From NCBI RefSeq assembly GCF_001562275.1, contig NZ_CP014304.1, forward strand, positions 1,178,001 through 1,242,000: DNA of 64,000 nt. The letters run 5' to 3'. How positions within the stretch are numbered: the first letter of the stretch is position 1; the number at the start of each line of letters is the position of its first letter. Below are positions 34,767-43,347 of this stretch, piece after piece. A program made the translations under genes and the position numbers. The stretch comes from Hymenobacter sp. PAMC 26628 (GTDB lineage Bacteria; Bacteroidota; Bacteroidia; Cytophagales; Hymenobacteraceae). Below the pieces are notes generated by a model that saw only the letters and a program-made list of their open reading frames with translations, was not told the DNA's origin and did not search any database.

Positions 34767-34943
34767 CTAAATAATCGCCCTCTGTTACAGCAGAGGGATG
34801 ATGCCAACCCTGATACTAGCGAGATTAATCCTCGGTGTATGCGGAAGAGAAAGTTTCTGAAGGTCTCATTAGCCTACAAGAATCCTATAAGCTTCGTTAA
34901 GTCAGACGGTTGGTGATGCACTAGGGGAGGTGACACAATCCCT
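34767..34943. ncRNA. candidate structured RNA between two outward-facing terminators
   Basis: No convincing ORF. It holds compact hairpins (CCCTCTG-TTACAG-CAGAGGG at 34779-34798; CGAG-ATTAATC-CTCG) and is bounded by a minus-strand terminator on the left and a plus-strand one on the right. Not recognised as tmRNA, RNase P, SRP or 6S RNA. Strand uncertain; it may also be the 3' UTR of the 34093 gene. Confidence 0.35.
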
Positions 34944-34991
34944 AAAAAAGGTAGCCAAAGCGATTCGATTCGTTACAGGCTGCCTTTTTTT
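34944..34991 (+). terminator. plus-strand Rho-independent terminator
   Basis: AAAAAAGGTAGCC pairs with GGCTGCCTTTTTT (one G-T pair) over a 21-base loop, with a T-run of seven. Probably ends the transcript from 34063. Confidence 0.7.
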
Positions 34992-35169
34992 ATGTGCAAA
35001 TATATAAACTGGACTTAGTTATGTAACATGATTTGTGTGCGAAAAGGTTGGTTGATTAAATGTTCAAGAGTGTTGCATTGCCAGGTTGGCTGAGTAGAAT
35101 ATTTAGAAGGCACTTTTTTATCCGTAAAATACCTTTTATCTAGTTAATAATAAGCACTATAATTCTTCC
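34992..35169. other. AT-rich spacer, nothing recognised
   Basis: No ORF, promoter or repeat that I can support. It continues the AT-rich composition up to the stop codon of fabG at 35170-35172. Confidence 0.5.
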
Positions 35170-35919
35170 TTACGTCAGCATGCCGCCGTCCACTTGCAGC
35201 ACCTGGCCGGTGATGTAGCTTGAATCGTCCGAGGCCAGGAACGCGGTGGCCTTCGCCACGTCCTCCGGCGAGCCGCCGCGCTTGAGGGGAATGGCCTTGC
35301 GCCACTCGTCTACCTGCTTGGCGTCGAGGGCGTCGGTCATTTCGGTTTCGATGAAGCCCGGGGCCACGGCGTTGCAGCGGATGTTGCGCGAGCCCAGCTC
35401 CAGGGCCACCGACTTGGTGAAGCCGATGATGCCGGCCTTGCTGGCGGCGTAGTTGGCCTGCCCAGCGTTGCCCTTGATGCCCACCACGCTGGTCATGTTG
35501 ATGATGGAGCCGGTTTTGGCGCGCATCATGGGCTTGGTGGCGGCTTTGGTGAGGTTGAAGACCGACTTGAGGTTCACGGTCAGTACGTTGTCCCACTGCT
35601 GCTCGCTCATGCGCATCAGCAGGCCGTCCTGGGTGATGCCGGCGTTGTTGACGAGGATGTCCAATTTGCCGAAGTCGGCCAGCACGTCTTCCACCAATTT
35701 TTCGGCCTGGGCGTAGTCCGAGGCGTCGGAGCGGTAGCCCTTGGCCTTGGCGCCGTGGGCGGCCAGCTCGGCCTCCAGGGCCTGGCCTTTTTCCACCGAC
35801 GACAAGTACGTAAAGGCCACCTGGGCCCCCAGCTGGGCAAAATGCGCGGCAATGGCGCGGCCAATTCCTTTCGAGGCCCCGGTTACGAGGGCTACTTTTC
35901 CGGCGAGAGTCTGATTCAT
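35170..35919 (-). CDS. fabG: 3-oxoacyl-[acyl-carrier-protein] reductase
   Basis: A 249-residue classical SDR. VALVTGASKGIGRAIAAHFA is the NADPH motif, DILVNNAGITQDGLLMRM the NNAG strand, and the catalytic set is N (VNLKSV), S (IINMTSVVG) and Y-x3-K (YAASKAG). The tail SPEDVAKATAFLASDDSSYITGQVLQVDGGM is typical of FabG. It reduces 3-oxoacyl-ACP in fatty acid elongation. ATG at 35919 is preceded, 7 bases away, by TACTTTCG, one base off the -7 consensus. Other fab genes are not adjacent. Confidence 0.94.
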   Translation of the reverse strand: MNQTLAGKVALVTGASKGIGRAIAAHFAQLGAQVAFTYLSSVEKGQALEAELAAHGAKAKGYRSDASDYAQAEKLVEDVLADFGKLDILVNNAGITQDGLLMRMSEQQWDNVLTVNLKSVFNLTKAATKPMMRAKTGSIINMTSVVGIKGNAGQANYAASKAGIIGFTKSVALELGSRNIRCNAVAPGFIETEMTDALDAKQVDEWRKAIPLKRGGSPEDVAKATAFLASDDSSYITGQVLQVDGGMLT

Positions 35920-35976
35920 GGGGCGAAAGTAAGGAACGCGGCCGCTGCAGGGCCGCGCGCCGGACGGCCATCGTTC

Positions 35977-36006
35977 GATTCGCAAACTCGCAGAGTCCAC
36001 GCCGCA
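35977..36006. repeat. relic of the GTAGCGTGGACG-type repeat
   Basis: Reads GCAAACTCGCAGAGTCCACG; its reverse complement shares CGTGGAC-CTGCGAGT with the left arm at 17698. Only half a copy is present, in the divergent promoter region of fabG and the oxidoreductase. Confidence 0.45.
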
Positions 36007-36028
36007 CCGGGCTAACTTCGCCCTGATT

Positions 36029-37272
36029 ATGCCCCATCACGACATCTGCATCCTAGGCGCGGGGCCCGGCGGGGCCACCGCCGCCCTGCACCTGGCTAAC
36101 GCTGGCCAGCCCTGCCTGCTACTTGACCGCGCCGCGTTTCCGCGCGACAAAGTGTGCGGCGATGCGCTGAGCGGTAAGGTGTTGATGGAACTCAAGCGCA
36201 TCGACGAGGCGCTGCCCGCCCGGCTGGGGGCCCTGCCCACGCAGGTGCCGAGCTGGGGCATCGACTTCTTTGCGCCCAATGGCCGCCGCTTGGCCATTCC
36301 CTTCAAGCCGAAGTTCGACAAGGCCACCGACCGCCCCGCCGGCCACGTGGCTAAGCGGATGGATTTCGATAATTTCTTGGTGGAGGAAGTGCGCCAGCGA
36401 CCGGAAATCGACTTTCGTGAAAATGTGGACGTGGCCCGCACCGAGCGCACCCCGGCCGGCGGCTGGCAGCTTTTTGACAAAGTGGGCCAGGAAATTGCCA
36501 CCTGCCGCCTGCTGCTGGTGGCCAACGGGGCCCAGTCGGCGTTTGCGCGCCAGGTAGCCGGCCACGCCCTCGAGCCCGACCACCACTGCGCCGGCCTGCG
36601 CACCTACTACCGCGGCGTGGCGGGCCTTAGCCCCGACAATTTTATTGAGCTGCACTTCATCAAGGAATTCCTGCCCGGCTACCTGTGGGTGTTCCCGCTG
36701 CCCAACGGCCAGGCCAACGTGGGCGTGGGCATGCTCTCGAAAACCGTGGCGGCCAAAAAATAAACCTGCGTCAGCGGCTCGACGAGATTTTGGCCACCCA
36801 CCCGGCCCTGGCCCCGCGCTTCGCGCAGGCCGAGCGGCTGGGCCCCGTGCGCGGCTTCGGGCTGCCGCTGGGCTCGAAGCGCCGGGCGCTGTCGGGGCCC
36901 CAGTACCTGCTGCTCGGCGACGCCGGCTCGCTCATCGACCCGTTCTCGGGCGAGGGCATTTCGCACGCCATGGTGAGCGGGCGCCACGCCGCTGTGTGGG
37001 CCGCCCAGGCCGTGGCCAACGGCGATTTTAGCTCGAAATTCCTCCAGCACTACGACAAGGCCGTGTACAACCGCCTCTGGCAGGAGCTGCGCTTGAGCCG
37101 CGCCATGCAGCGCCTGCTCAACTTCCCCAGCCTGTTCAACATCGTGGCCAACCGCGCCGCCAACAACCCCACGCTGGCCGAAACCCTCTCCGCCATGTTC
37201 CTCGACCTAGACTTGCGCGAGCGGCTGCGCCAGCCCAGCTTCTACTTCAAGCTGCTGTTTGGGGGGCGCTGA
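36029..37272 (+). pseudogene. FAD-dependent oxidoreductase, geranylgeranyl reductase family, frameshifted at an A-run
   Basis: Two frames together make a full-length protein of about 414 residues. The first (36029-36763) has the FAD motif ICILGAGPGGATAALHLA, FPRDKVCGDALSGKVLMEL and GYLWVFPLPNGQANVGVGML, then stops at TAA after six A residues (36755-36760). The second frame continues without gap: INLRQRLDEILATHPALAPRF, LLLGDAGSLIDPFSGEGISHAM and on to 37272. One extra A, or a -1 slip on the A-run, restores the protein. It may be a true mutation, a sequencing error or programmed slippage. The family reduces isoprenoid double bonds. Confidence 0.85.
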
Positions 37273-37463
37273 ATGCGAGGCGGCGCACGGTACCGCGCGG
37301 GGCAAGGTCATGCCAATGGTCAGCTGCTCAACAAGTACGAGTTTATGGCTTAAATTCAAAACAAGTTGCTGATTGCGTACGGGATAAGTTTCTGTTCGTT
37401 TTTTGAATAAAGCCGCCGCATTGTTTTCATATTTTAGTATTTCTCTACGTAAACTTTAAGCTA

Positions 37464-37471
37464 TATATTTG
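37464..37471 (+). promoter_or_regulatory. -7 box for the FkbM-like gene
   Basis: TATATTTG, exact TAnnTTTG, 28 bases upstream of the ATG at 37500, in an AT-rich spacer (37273-37499) with no other recognised feature. Confidence 0.5.
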
Positions 37472-37499
37472 GATACGCAAAAAATTATCATAACTGAAG

Positions 37500-38297
37500 A
37501 TGAAAATTATAAAAAAACTACTAAGAAACCTGTTCAATTTTTATGCACAAGTTAATGTGTCGCCGTTGGACCGTTTGGTGTATTTGGGCTCTAAATACAA
37601 TGGGTATTACGTGCCCGATAATTATTTAGACAATTCCTCTATTTGCTATTGCATTGGGGCTGGATCAGATATTTCTTTGGACGTAGAGTTGGTTACAAGG
37701 TATGCGGCGCAGGTGTTTATCTTGGACCCCATGCCCTACGCCTTGGATCACTTCGACGAGTTGGTGACTAAAACCCATCAAGGCCAAAAGCTGACAACAG
37801 ATAGGCTTGATTATCCTTACGTATACGACATCAGTAGTGCGCAGCTTAGCAAAATCGAGTTCGTAAAAATTGGGGTGTGGAACGAAAAAAAAACCATCAA
37901 GTTCTACTTCCCTGCCAAGGAAGATTATGCGGGCCACTCGATTACCAACCTTCAAAATACTGATAAATACATAGAAGGCGATGTCGATACTTTATCAAAC
38001 ATCATGCAGGCCCTCGGTCACTCGCACATCGATTTGCTTAAGATAGAGATTGAGGGAGCTGAATATACAGTTATCGACAACGTTATCGGTGAGAAAATCG
38101 ACGTAAAAATAATATTGGTAGAATTCGACGAATACCATCACCGCGAAGGCAAAAACCTGGCTACTCTGCGACGTATTAAAAAATCATCTGATAAAATATT
38201 GGATGCGGGTTATAAATTAGTGCATACTTCCAGCTATTATAAAAAAACCTTCGTGAGAAAGGATGTTTTCGAAATGCTCAGGAGAGCATCGAACTAA
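37500..38297 (+). CDS. FkbM family methyltransferase-like protein
   Basis: A 265-residue protein. SICYCIGAGSDISLDVELV is a degenerate SAM motif I, QVFILDPMPYALDHFDEL the acidic strand, and HIDLLKIEIEGAEYTVIDNVI the diagnostic FkbM/Methyltransf_21 stretch (D-x-x-K-x-D/E-x-E-G-x-E). Such enzymes often methylate sugars of surface polysaccharides. Codon use is clearly AT-richer than the chromosome around it, so it looks recently acquired. It stands alone; no polysaccharide cluster is seen next to it. Confidence 0.85.
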   Translation: MKIIKKLLRNLFNFYAQVNVSPLDRLVYLGSKYNGYYVPDNYLDNSSICYCIGAGSDISLDVELVTRYAAQVFILDPMPYALDHFDELVTKTHQGQKLTTDRLDYPYVYDISSAQLSKIEFVKIGVWNEKKTIKFYFPAKEDYAGHSITNLQNTDKYIEGDVDTLSNIMQALGHSHIDLLKIEIEGAEYTVIDNVIGEKIDVKIILVEFDEYHHREGKNLATLRRIKKSSDKILDAGYKLVHTSSYYKKTFVRKDVFEMLRRASN

Positions 38298-38750
38298 ATA
38301 AATTAAACAAAATAGCTATTCGCTATGGGGTATGGAAGTTGTTTAAGAAGCCTGGAAATTAAACACTGAACCTCGTGCTGATTTCTAAATAGCTGCACGA
38401 CGAATCCAACGCTTATCGACCCCATAAGCTAAAATAACGTCCGCGTTCCTACCCGAAAAACCTGTTGAGTGCCCAACGGATCGTGAGTGCCGCGAAGCGC
38501 GGAGCCGATACCGGAAAAGTGCCCTGAGCATACTTAACCCGTTTCAGCGCCAGCTTCTGCTGCAAGCTACTTGGAGAGAAACGCCGGAAGGCCCTTGGGG
38601 CCTTGGAGTAGTTCCGGAGCCGGTGTATAGCTGTAGGGGTGGGTTTGCCCTCGCCCGCGGCGGGCCAGGGCAACCGCAAGCCGCTAAACGTCGGGCGGGG
38701 CAAGTCCCGCCCCTGGATTGCTCCACTGGCCACGAGCCCCCGAAACTTCG
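38298..38750. other. 453-base spacer without a supported gene
   Basis: The first 150 bases are AT-rich, the rest GC-rich. The only sizeable minus-strand frame (38449-38733) has no start context, no family resemblance and odd composition; I do not call it. The right part contains an imperfect palindromic repeat (38632-38714). Confidence 0.5.
38632..38714. repeat. TGTAGGGG-type imperfect palindromic repeat
   Basis: TGTAGGGGTGGGTTTGCCCT at the left and GGGCAAGTCCCGCCCCT at the right are near complements around a GC-rich middle. The pattern resembles intergenic palindromes in other phyla; only one copy is seen here. Confidence 0.5.
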
Positions 38751-39584
38751 CTAATGACGGCCGGCCGTGGGGCGTGTGGCCCGGATGGGCGCGGTTTTTA
38801 TCGGCTCCTTGCCGTCTTGGCCCACGTAGCGGCGCAGGCTTTTGGCGGCGTCGGGGTTAAGGTCGGTGGCGCGTTCCAGGTCGCGGCGCGCCTCAGGCAG
38901 CTTGTCGAACGAGGCGTAGCTAATGCCGCGGTATTCCCAGGCGTCGGCGTAGGCCGAATCGAGCTGGATGGCGCGGGTGAAATCGGCCACGGCGGGCTTG
39001 TACTGGTACATCTGCATCTTGGCCACGCCGCGGCCGAAGAACGATTCTTTATCGTCGGGCCGGTACTTGAGGGCCCCAGCGAAGTCGGCGGTGGCAGCCT
39101 TGTACTGCTTCATCATCAGGTGGTTCACACCGCGGTTGTAGTAGGCATCGGGGTTGTTGCGCTGGTAGCGCAGGGCGGCCGAGTAGTCGAGTTGGGCGGC
39201 GGGGTACTCGTGCAGGTAGCTCTTGGCCTTGGCGCGCTGGAGCAGGGCGGCGGGGTTCTTGGGGTTGCCCTTGAGGGCGGCGTCGGCCGTGGCCAGCATT
39301 TGGCGGTACTCGGCGTTGCTCATTTTCTTCTCGCGGGTGCGCTCGGCCGAAACCTCATGAGCCGAGGGAGCCCCGGCGCTGGCGCCCTCGGTAGCCAGTA
39401 CGCCGGCGCGGGCATCGGGGGCCGAGCGGGCAGCACCAGCCGAGTCGACGGGCGGCACGGCGGAGGCGGCCGGCACGCGGGCCACCACGGAGGTGGGCCG
39501 GTCTTTTTCGGTGGTGGCGGCGCAGTTGCTGAGGGCCCCCAGCAGGCCCAGGGCCGCTAGGAAGGAAAGGCTCGAAATACGCAT
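38751..39584 (-). CDS. TPR-repeat lipoprotein
   Basis: A 277-residue protein. LGLLGALSNCAATT gives lipidated Cys21. After a low-complexity Ala/Pro linker, residues 90-260 hold four to five tetratricopeptide repeats (AALLQRAKAKSYLHEYPAAQLDYSAAL, DAYYNRGVNHLMMKQYKAATADFAGAL, ESFFGRGVAKMQMYQYKPAVADFTRAI, DAWEYRGISYASFDKLPEARRDLERA). The solenoid probably binds another envelope protein; partner unknown. Single gene, divergent from lpd. Confidence 0.9.
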   Translation of the reverse strand: MRISSLSFLAALGLLGALSNCAATTEKDRPTSVVARVPAASAVPPVDSAGAARSAPDARAGVLATEGASAGAPSAHEVSAERTREKKMSNAEYRQMLATADAALKGNPKNPAALLQRAKAKSYLHEYPAAQLDYSAALRYQRNNPDAYYNRGVNHLMMKQYKAATADFAGALKYRPDDKESFFGRGVAKMQMYQYKPAVADFTRAIQLDSAYADAWEYRGISYASFDKLPEARRDLERATDLNPDAAKSLRRYVGQDGKEPIKTAPIRATRPTAGRH

Positions 39585-39726
39585 AGGGCAAAGGGAAAAT
39601 GAACCGTTTCGGCCAGGGTGGCCAAAACCGCGCCTTATACGGACGGGCGCGCCCGGGGGCTGCCCCGGCCGGCGCGGGCACGTTCGGGGCCCCGGCGGGG
39701 TTTGGGGCAGTGCCGGGGTGCGCGGC

Positions 39727-39734
39727 TATCTTTG
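39727..39734 (+). promoter_or_regulatory. -7 box upstream of lpd
   Basis: TATCTTTG, exact TAnnTTTG, 60 bases upstream of the ATG at 39795. Confidence 0.55.
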
Positions 39735-39794
39735 CGCACCGGCCGGGGCGGTGGCCGGGCGGCGATTTTCCTTTCTATTCTTTCGTAAGACTTT

Positions 39795-41189
39795 ATGGCA
39801 TTGCAATTTGATTTGGTGGTGGTGGGCAGCGGCCCGGGCGGCTACGTGGCGGCCATTCGGGCGTCGCAGCTGGGGCTGAAAGTGGGCGTCATTGAGCGCG
39901 AAAGCCTCGGCGGCATCTGCCTCAACTGGGGCTGCATTCCCACCAAAGCGCTGCTGAAATCGGCGCAGGTATTCGAGTATTTCCACCACGCCGCCGACTA
40001 CGGCCTGAGCGCCGAGGGCGTGGGCTTCGACTTTGCGAAGGTGGTGCAGCGCAGCCGCGGCGTGGCCGACGGCATGAGCAAGGGTATCAACTTCCTGTTC
40101 AAAAAAAATAAGATTGAAGCCGTGATGGGCGTGGGCAAATTGGTGGCCCCCGGCAAGGTAGAGGTCACCAAGGCCGACGGCACCAAGGAAACCGTGGAAG
40201 CCAAGAGCATCATCCTGGCCACCGGCACCCGCGCCCGCCAGCTGCCCAACCTGCCGATTGACGACAAGAAAATCATCGGCTACCGCAAGGCCATGACCCT
40301 GGAGCAAATGCCCAAGAAAATGGTGGTGGTGGGCTCGGGGGCCATTGGCGTCGAGTTTGCCTACTTCTACCGCACCATGGGCGCGGAGGTCACCATCGTG
40401 GAGTTCATGCCCCGCATCGTGCCAGTGGAGGACGAAGAGATTTCGCGCCAGATGGAGAAATCCTACAAGAAAATTGGCATCAACGTCCTCACCAACGCCG
40501 AAGTAACGAAGGTGGATACCAGCGGCCCCGGCTGCGTGGTGACCGTGAAAACGGCCAAGGGCGAGGAGCAAATCAGCTGCGACGTGGTGCTCAGCGCCGT
40601 GGGCATCCAGACCAATATTGAAAACATTGGCCTCGAAGAGCTGGGCATTAAAACCGAGCGCGGCCGCGTGTTGGTGGACGACTTTTACCAGACCAACGTG
40701 CCCGGCGTGTACGCCATTGGCGACATCGTGCCGGGCCCCGCGCTGGCCCACGTCGCCTCGGCCGAGGGCATTATTTGCGTCGAGAAAATCGCCGGCCACC
40801 ACCCCGAGCCGCTGAATTACCAGAACATCCCCGGCTGCACCTACGCTTCGCCCGAAATTGCCAGCGTGGGCTACACCGAAGCCGAAGCCAAGGCCAAGGG
40901 CTACGACATTCTGGTGGGCAAGTTCCCGTTCTCGGCCTCGGGCAAGGCCAGTGCCGCCGGTGCCAAAGACGGCTTCGTGAAAGTCATCTTCGACAAGAAG
41001 TACGGCGAGTGGCTGGGGGCCCACATGATCGGGGCCAACGTGACCGAGCTGATTGCCGAAGTAGTGGTAGCCCGCAAGCTCGAAACCACGGGCCACGAAA
41101 TCATCAAGTCGGTGCACCCGCACCCCACCATGAGCGAGGCCATTATGGAAGCCGCCGCCGCTGCCTACGGCGAAGTGATTCACCTGTAA
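39795..41189 (+). CDS. lpdA: dihydrolipoyl dehydrogenase (E3)
   Basis: A 464-residue flavoprotein of standard length. VVVGSGPGGYVAAIRASQLG binds FAD; the redox disulfide is C42-x4-C47 in GGICLNWGCIPTKAL; a second GxGxxG (VVVGSGAIGVEFAYFY) binds NAD; the C-terminal base is H in HPHPTMSEAIMEAA. It reoxidises dihydrolipoamide in the pyruvate, 2-oxoglutarate or branched-chain complexes. No E1/E2 gene is adjacent, so one E3 may serve several complexes. A GC-rich terminator follows. Confidence 0.97.
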   Translation: MALQFDLVVVGSGPGGYVAAIRASQLGLKVGVIERESLGGICLNWGCIPTKALLKSAQVFEYFHHAADYGLSAEGVGFDFAKVVQRSRGVADGMSKGINFLFKKNKIEAVMGVGKLVAPGKVEVTKADGTKETVEAKSIILATGTRARQLPNLPIDDKKIIGYRKAMTLEQMPKKMVVVGSGAIGVEFAYFYRTMGAEVTIVEFMPRIVPVEDEEISRQMEKSYKKIGINVLTNAEVTKVDTSGPGCVVTVKTAKGEEQISCDVVLSAVGIQTNIENIGLEELGIKTERGRVLVDDFYQTNVPGVYAIGDIVPGPALAHVASAEGIICVEKIAGHHPEPLNYQNIPGCTYASPEIASVGYTEAEAKAKGYDILVGKFPFSASGKASAAGAKDGFVKVIFDKKYGEWLGAHMIGANVTELIAEVVVARKLETTGHEIIKSVHPHPTMSEAIMEAAAAAYGEVIHL

Positions 41190-41212
41190 GGTTTTCGGCT
41201 GCAACGATTTTG

Positions 41213-41248
41213 GGGCCCCGGTTGCATCGCGCAGCCGGGGCCCTTTTT
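41213..41248 (+). terminator. Rho-independent terminator after lpd
   Basis: GGGCCCCGG pairs with CCGGGGCCC over a 13-base loop, followed by TTTTT. The stem core is the GGGCCC word. Confidence 0.8.
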
Positions 41249-41304
41249 GCTTGCGCTAGAAATTAAAGCGTTGTTTTGCCAGATAATTATTTTTCCTCGT
41301 TTCG

Positions 41305-42295
41305 ATGGCTACCACCGAAAACATCCTCCTCTACCAAGCCCCCGACGGCCAAACGCAGCTCGAAGTACAGCTTGACAATGAAACCGTATGGCTGACGCAA
41401 GCGCAGATGGCGGAACTGTTCGCTGTTTCCCGCCCCAACATAACGTTGCACTTGCGCAACGTATTCAAGGATGGTGAGTTAGGTCAGATTTCAGTTGGTA
41501 AGGAATCCTTACTAACTGCCGCCGACGGCAAGCAGTACCGCACCAAATATTACAACCTTGACGTCATCATTTCCATCGGCTACCGGGTAAAATCGTTGCG
41601 CGGTACGCATTTCCGGCAGTGGGCTATGGGCGTACTGCGGCAATACTTGGTGCAGGGCTATGCACTGAACGACAAGCGCCTGCGCGAAAGCGCCCACCAG
41701 CTGGCTGACCTCAAGCGGCTGGTGCAGTTGCAAGGCGAAGTAGCGGCCAATCAGGAGCTGACTTCGGACCAATCGGACGCCTTATTGCGCGTGCTGGGCG
41801 ACTACGCCAGGGCCCTCGACGTGCTCGACCAGTACGACCACCAGCGCCTGGAAGTACGCGGCACGGCTTCGGATGAGCCGTTTGAATTGACTTACGAAGC
41901 CGGCCTGGAGGCCGTGGAAGGGTTGCGTAAGCAATTTGGTGGCAGCGCCTTGTTTGGGAGGGAGAAGGATGGATGCGTCGTTCCAAAGCTCGGTGCGTAC
42001 CATTTACCAGAGTTTCGGCGGCGAGGACTTGTACCCGAGCGTGGAAGAGAAGGCGGCCAACCTGCTGTACTTCGTGGTGAAGAACCACTCGTTTTCCGAT
42101 GGCAATAAGCGCATTGCGGCCTTCCTATTCGTGTGGTTTCTCGACCGCAACCGCTGCCTCTACCACCCCGACGGTTCGCGCCGGCTGGCCGATAACGCGC
42201 TGGTGGCCCTCACATTGCTTATTGCTGAAAGCAAGCCTGAAGACAAAGCCACGATGGTTACGCTGGTGGTAAACCTGATTAACCAGGATAATTAG
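41305..42295 (+). pseudogene. RhuM family protein with C-terminal Fic domain, broken by a 4-bp duplication
   Basis: The first frame gives the RhuM part: VWLTQAQMAELFAVSRPNITLHLRNVFKDGEL (HTH-like), YRTKYYNLDVIISIGYRVKSLRGTHFRQWA, to LFGREKD. Immediately after, GGATGGATG shifts the frame; removing one GGAT restores ...EKD-ASFQSSVRTIYQSFGGEDLYP, and the second frame (to 42295) carries the Fic motif HSFSDGNKR. The joined protein is about 328 residues. Fic domains usually AMPylate proteins; RhuM proteins were first named from Salmonella pathogenicity island 3. Currently inactive unless the repeat slips. Confidence 0.85.
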
Positions 42296-42301
42296 CCGGG
42301 C

Positions 42302-43312
42302 TTACTTGGGGATACTCAAATCGGCCTCTGCAAATTTTAGGTATTCGTATTCGGGCTGTAGGTAGCCGTCGAGAAGCGTTTTTTCGTTGAGAAATTCCGG
42401 CTGATTTTCGGTGGCTAAGTTCCAGGTGCCTACGTAATGAAGCTTATCGGCCGCTACTGTGAATTGGTAGCGGGTAGTGCCCAAAGTGCTGGCCGTGGCG
42501 TTGCTTGGTGGCTTGAGGATGCTTTCCAAGTGGATCCTCAGGCCGCTCCACGCGGGGTCGGGAAACTCGTACACGAACAAGGCGTAGCGCCCGGCCGGCA
42601 GCGCGTAGCAGAAGGTGTTTTCCCGCACAGTTTTCAGGACGGGTTTGACGTTGATGCGGAAGGATTTGTGGGTGGTCATGTTTACCAGGCGCACGTACTG
42701 GCCCTGGCCCAAGGTGTTGCTGCTAAGCCGCTGCAGAAAACGGCCGTACACCAAGCCTTTTCCGGTGGGCGGGTGCGGCCGGTTGCCGTTCCAGCTCGCC
42801 AGGGGCAGCACGAGCTTTTGGTAGGGGCCCCGATCCAGCGAATCGCCCGCAGATGCGGTGCTGTGGCGAATGCCGAAGCTAATGGGCACCGTGAAACTTA
42901 CGCTCACGGGCCGCCCGTTTTGCGTGCCCGGCCGCCACTGGATGCGTTCCAGGCGGCGGGCGTTGTGCAGTACCTCGGCATCGACATCGGCACGGATGCC
43001 CTGCACCAACCTAACGTCGGTTGCGCGGCCGAGGGCGTTGACGTTAAACGAGAAAAATACTCGGCCCTGTACCCCGTCCCGCAGGGCTTGGGGAGGGAAC
43101 CGCAGGCTGTCGTTAATAAATTTTACAATTCGCTCGCTGTTCGAGCGGGTGCTGTCGCCGGGTTCGAGGCCTGGAAACAGCGGCATGCGTTCCACATAAG
43201 CGTATTTTTTGGTCCTGGCAGTATCGGCCTGGGCCGGGGCAGACTGGCCAAAAGCGTTGCCAACCAATAACGATGCTAAAAAACCACCCAAAAGAATAAA
43301 AGAATAGCGCAT
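42302..43312 (-). CDS. secreted protein with TonB-like C-terminal domain
   Basis: A 336-residue protein with signal peptide (FILLGGFLASLLVGNAFGQS). Residues 65-150 (IVKFINDSLRFPPQALRDGVQGRVFFSFNVNALGRATDVRLVQGI then GRPVSVSFTVPISF) match the TonB C-terminal fold of energy-transducer-like proteins. An N-terminal membrane anchor with Pro-rich linker, as in true TonB, is missing. The second half (160-336) has no recognised family. Perhaps a periplasmic relative used with an unusual partner; role unknown. Confidence 0.8.
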   Translation of the reverse strand: MRYSFILLGGFLASLLVGNAFGQSAPAQADTARTKKYAYVERMPLFPGLEPGDSTRSNSERIVKFINDSLRFPPQALRDGVQGRVFFSFNVNALGRATDVRLVQGIRADVDAEVLHNARRLERIQWRPGTQNGRPVSVSFTVPISFGIRHSTASAGDSLDRGPYQKLVLPLASWNGNRPHPPTGKGLVYGRFLQRLSSNTLGQGQYVRLVNMTTHKSFRINVKPVLKTVRENTFCYALPAGRYALFVYEFPDPAWSGLRIHLESILKPPSNATASTLGTTRYQFTVAADKLHYVGTWNLATENQPEFLNEKTLLDGYLQPEYEYLKFAEADLSIPK

Positions 43313-43347
43313 AACGGCCTAAGGTAGGCCACCAGGGGCATTATGCC

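Noticed and set aside
34725..34916. 63-residue plus-strand frame after the winged-helix gene
   Set aside because: Lies across two hairpins and a minus-strand terminator; better explained as non-coding structure.
34767..34943. tmRNA, RNase P RNA, SRP RNA or 6S RNA in the AT-rich island
   Set aside because: None of the conserved cores of these RNAs is visible on either strand.
36029..36763. Treating the two oxidoreductase halves as separate genes
   Set aside because: The second frame has no good start and continues the family alignment without gap; one frameshifted gene explains both.
38449..38733. 94-residue minus-strand frame in the 38.3-38.75 kb spacer
   Set aside because: No promoter or ribosome site, overlaps a palindromic repeat, no similarity that I know.
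39726..41204. 492-residue minus-strand frame over lpd
   Set aside because: Shadow of lpd, His/Gly-rich, no domain.
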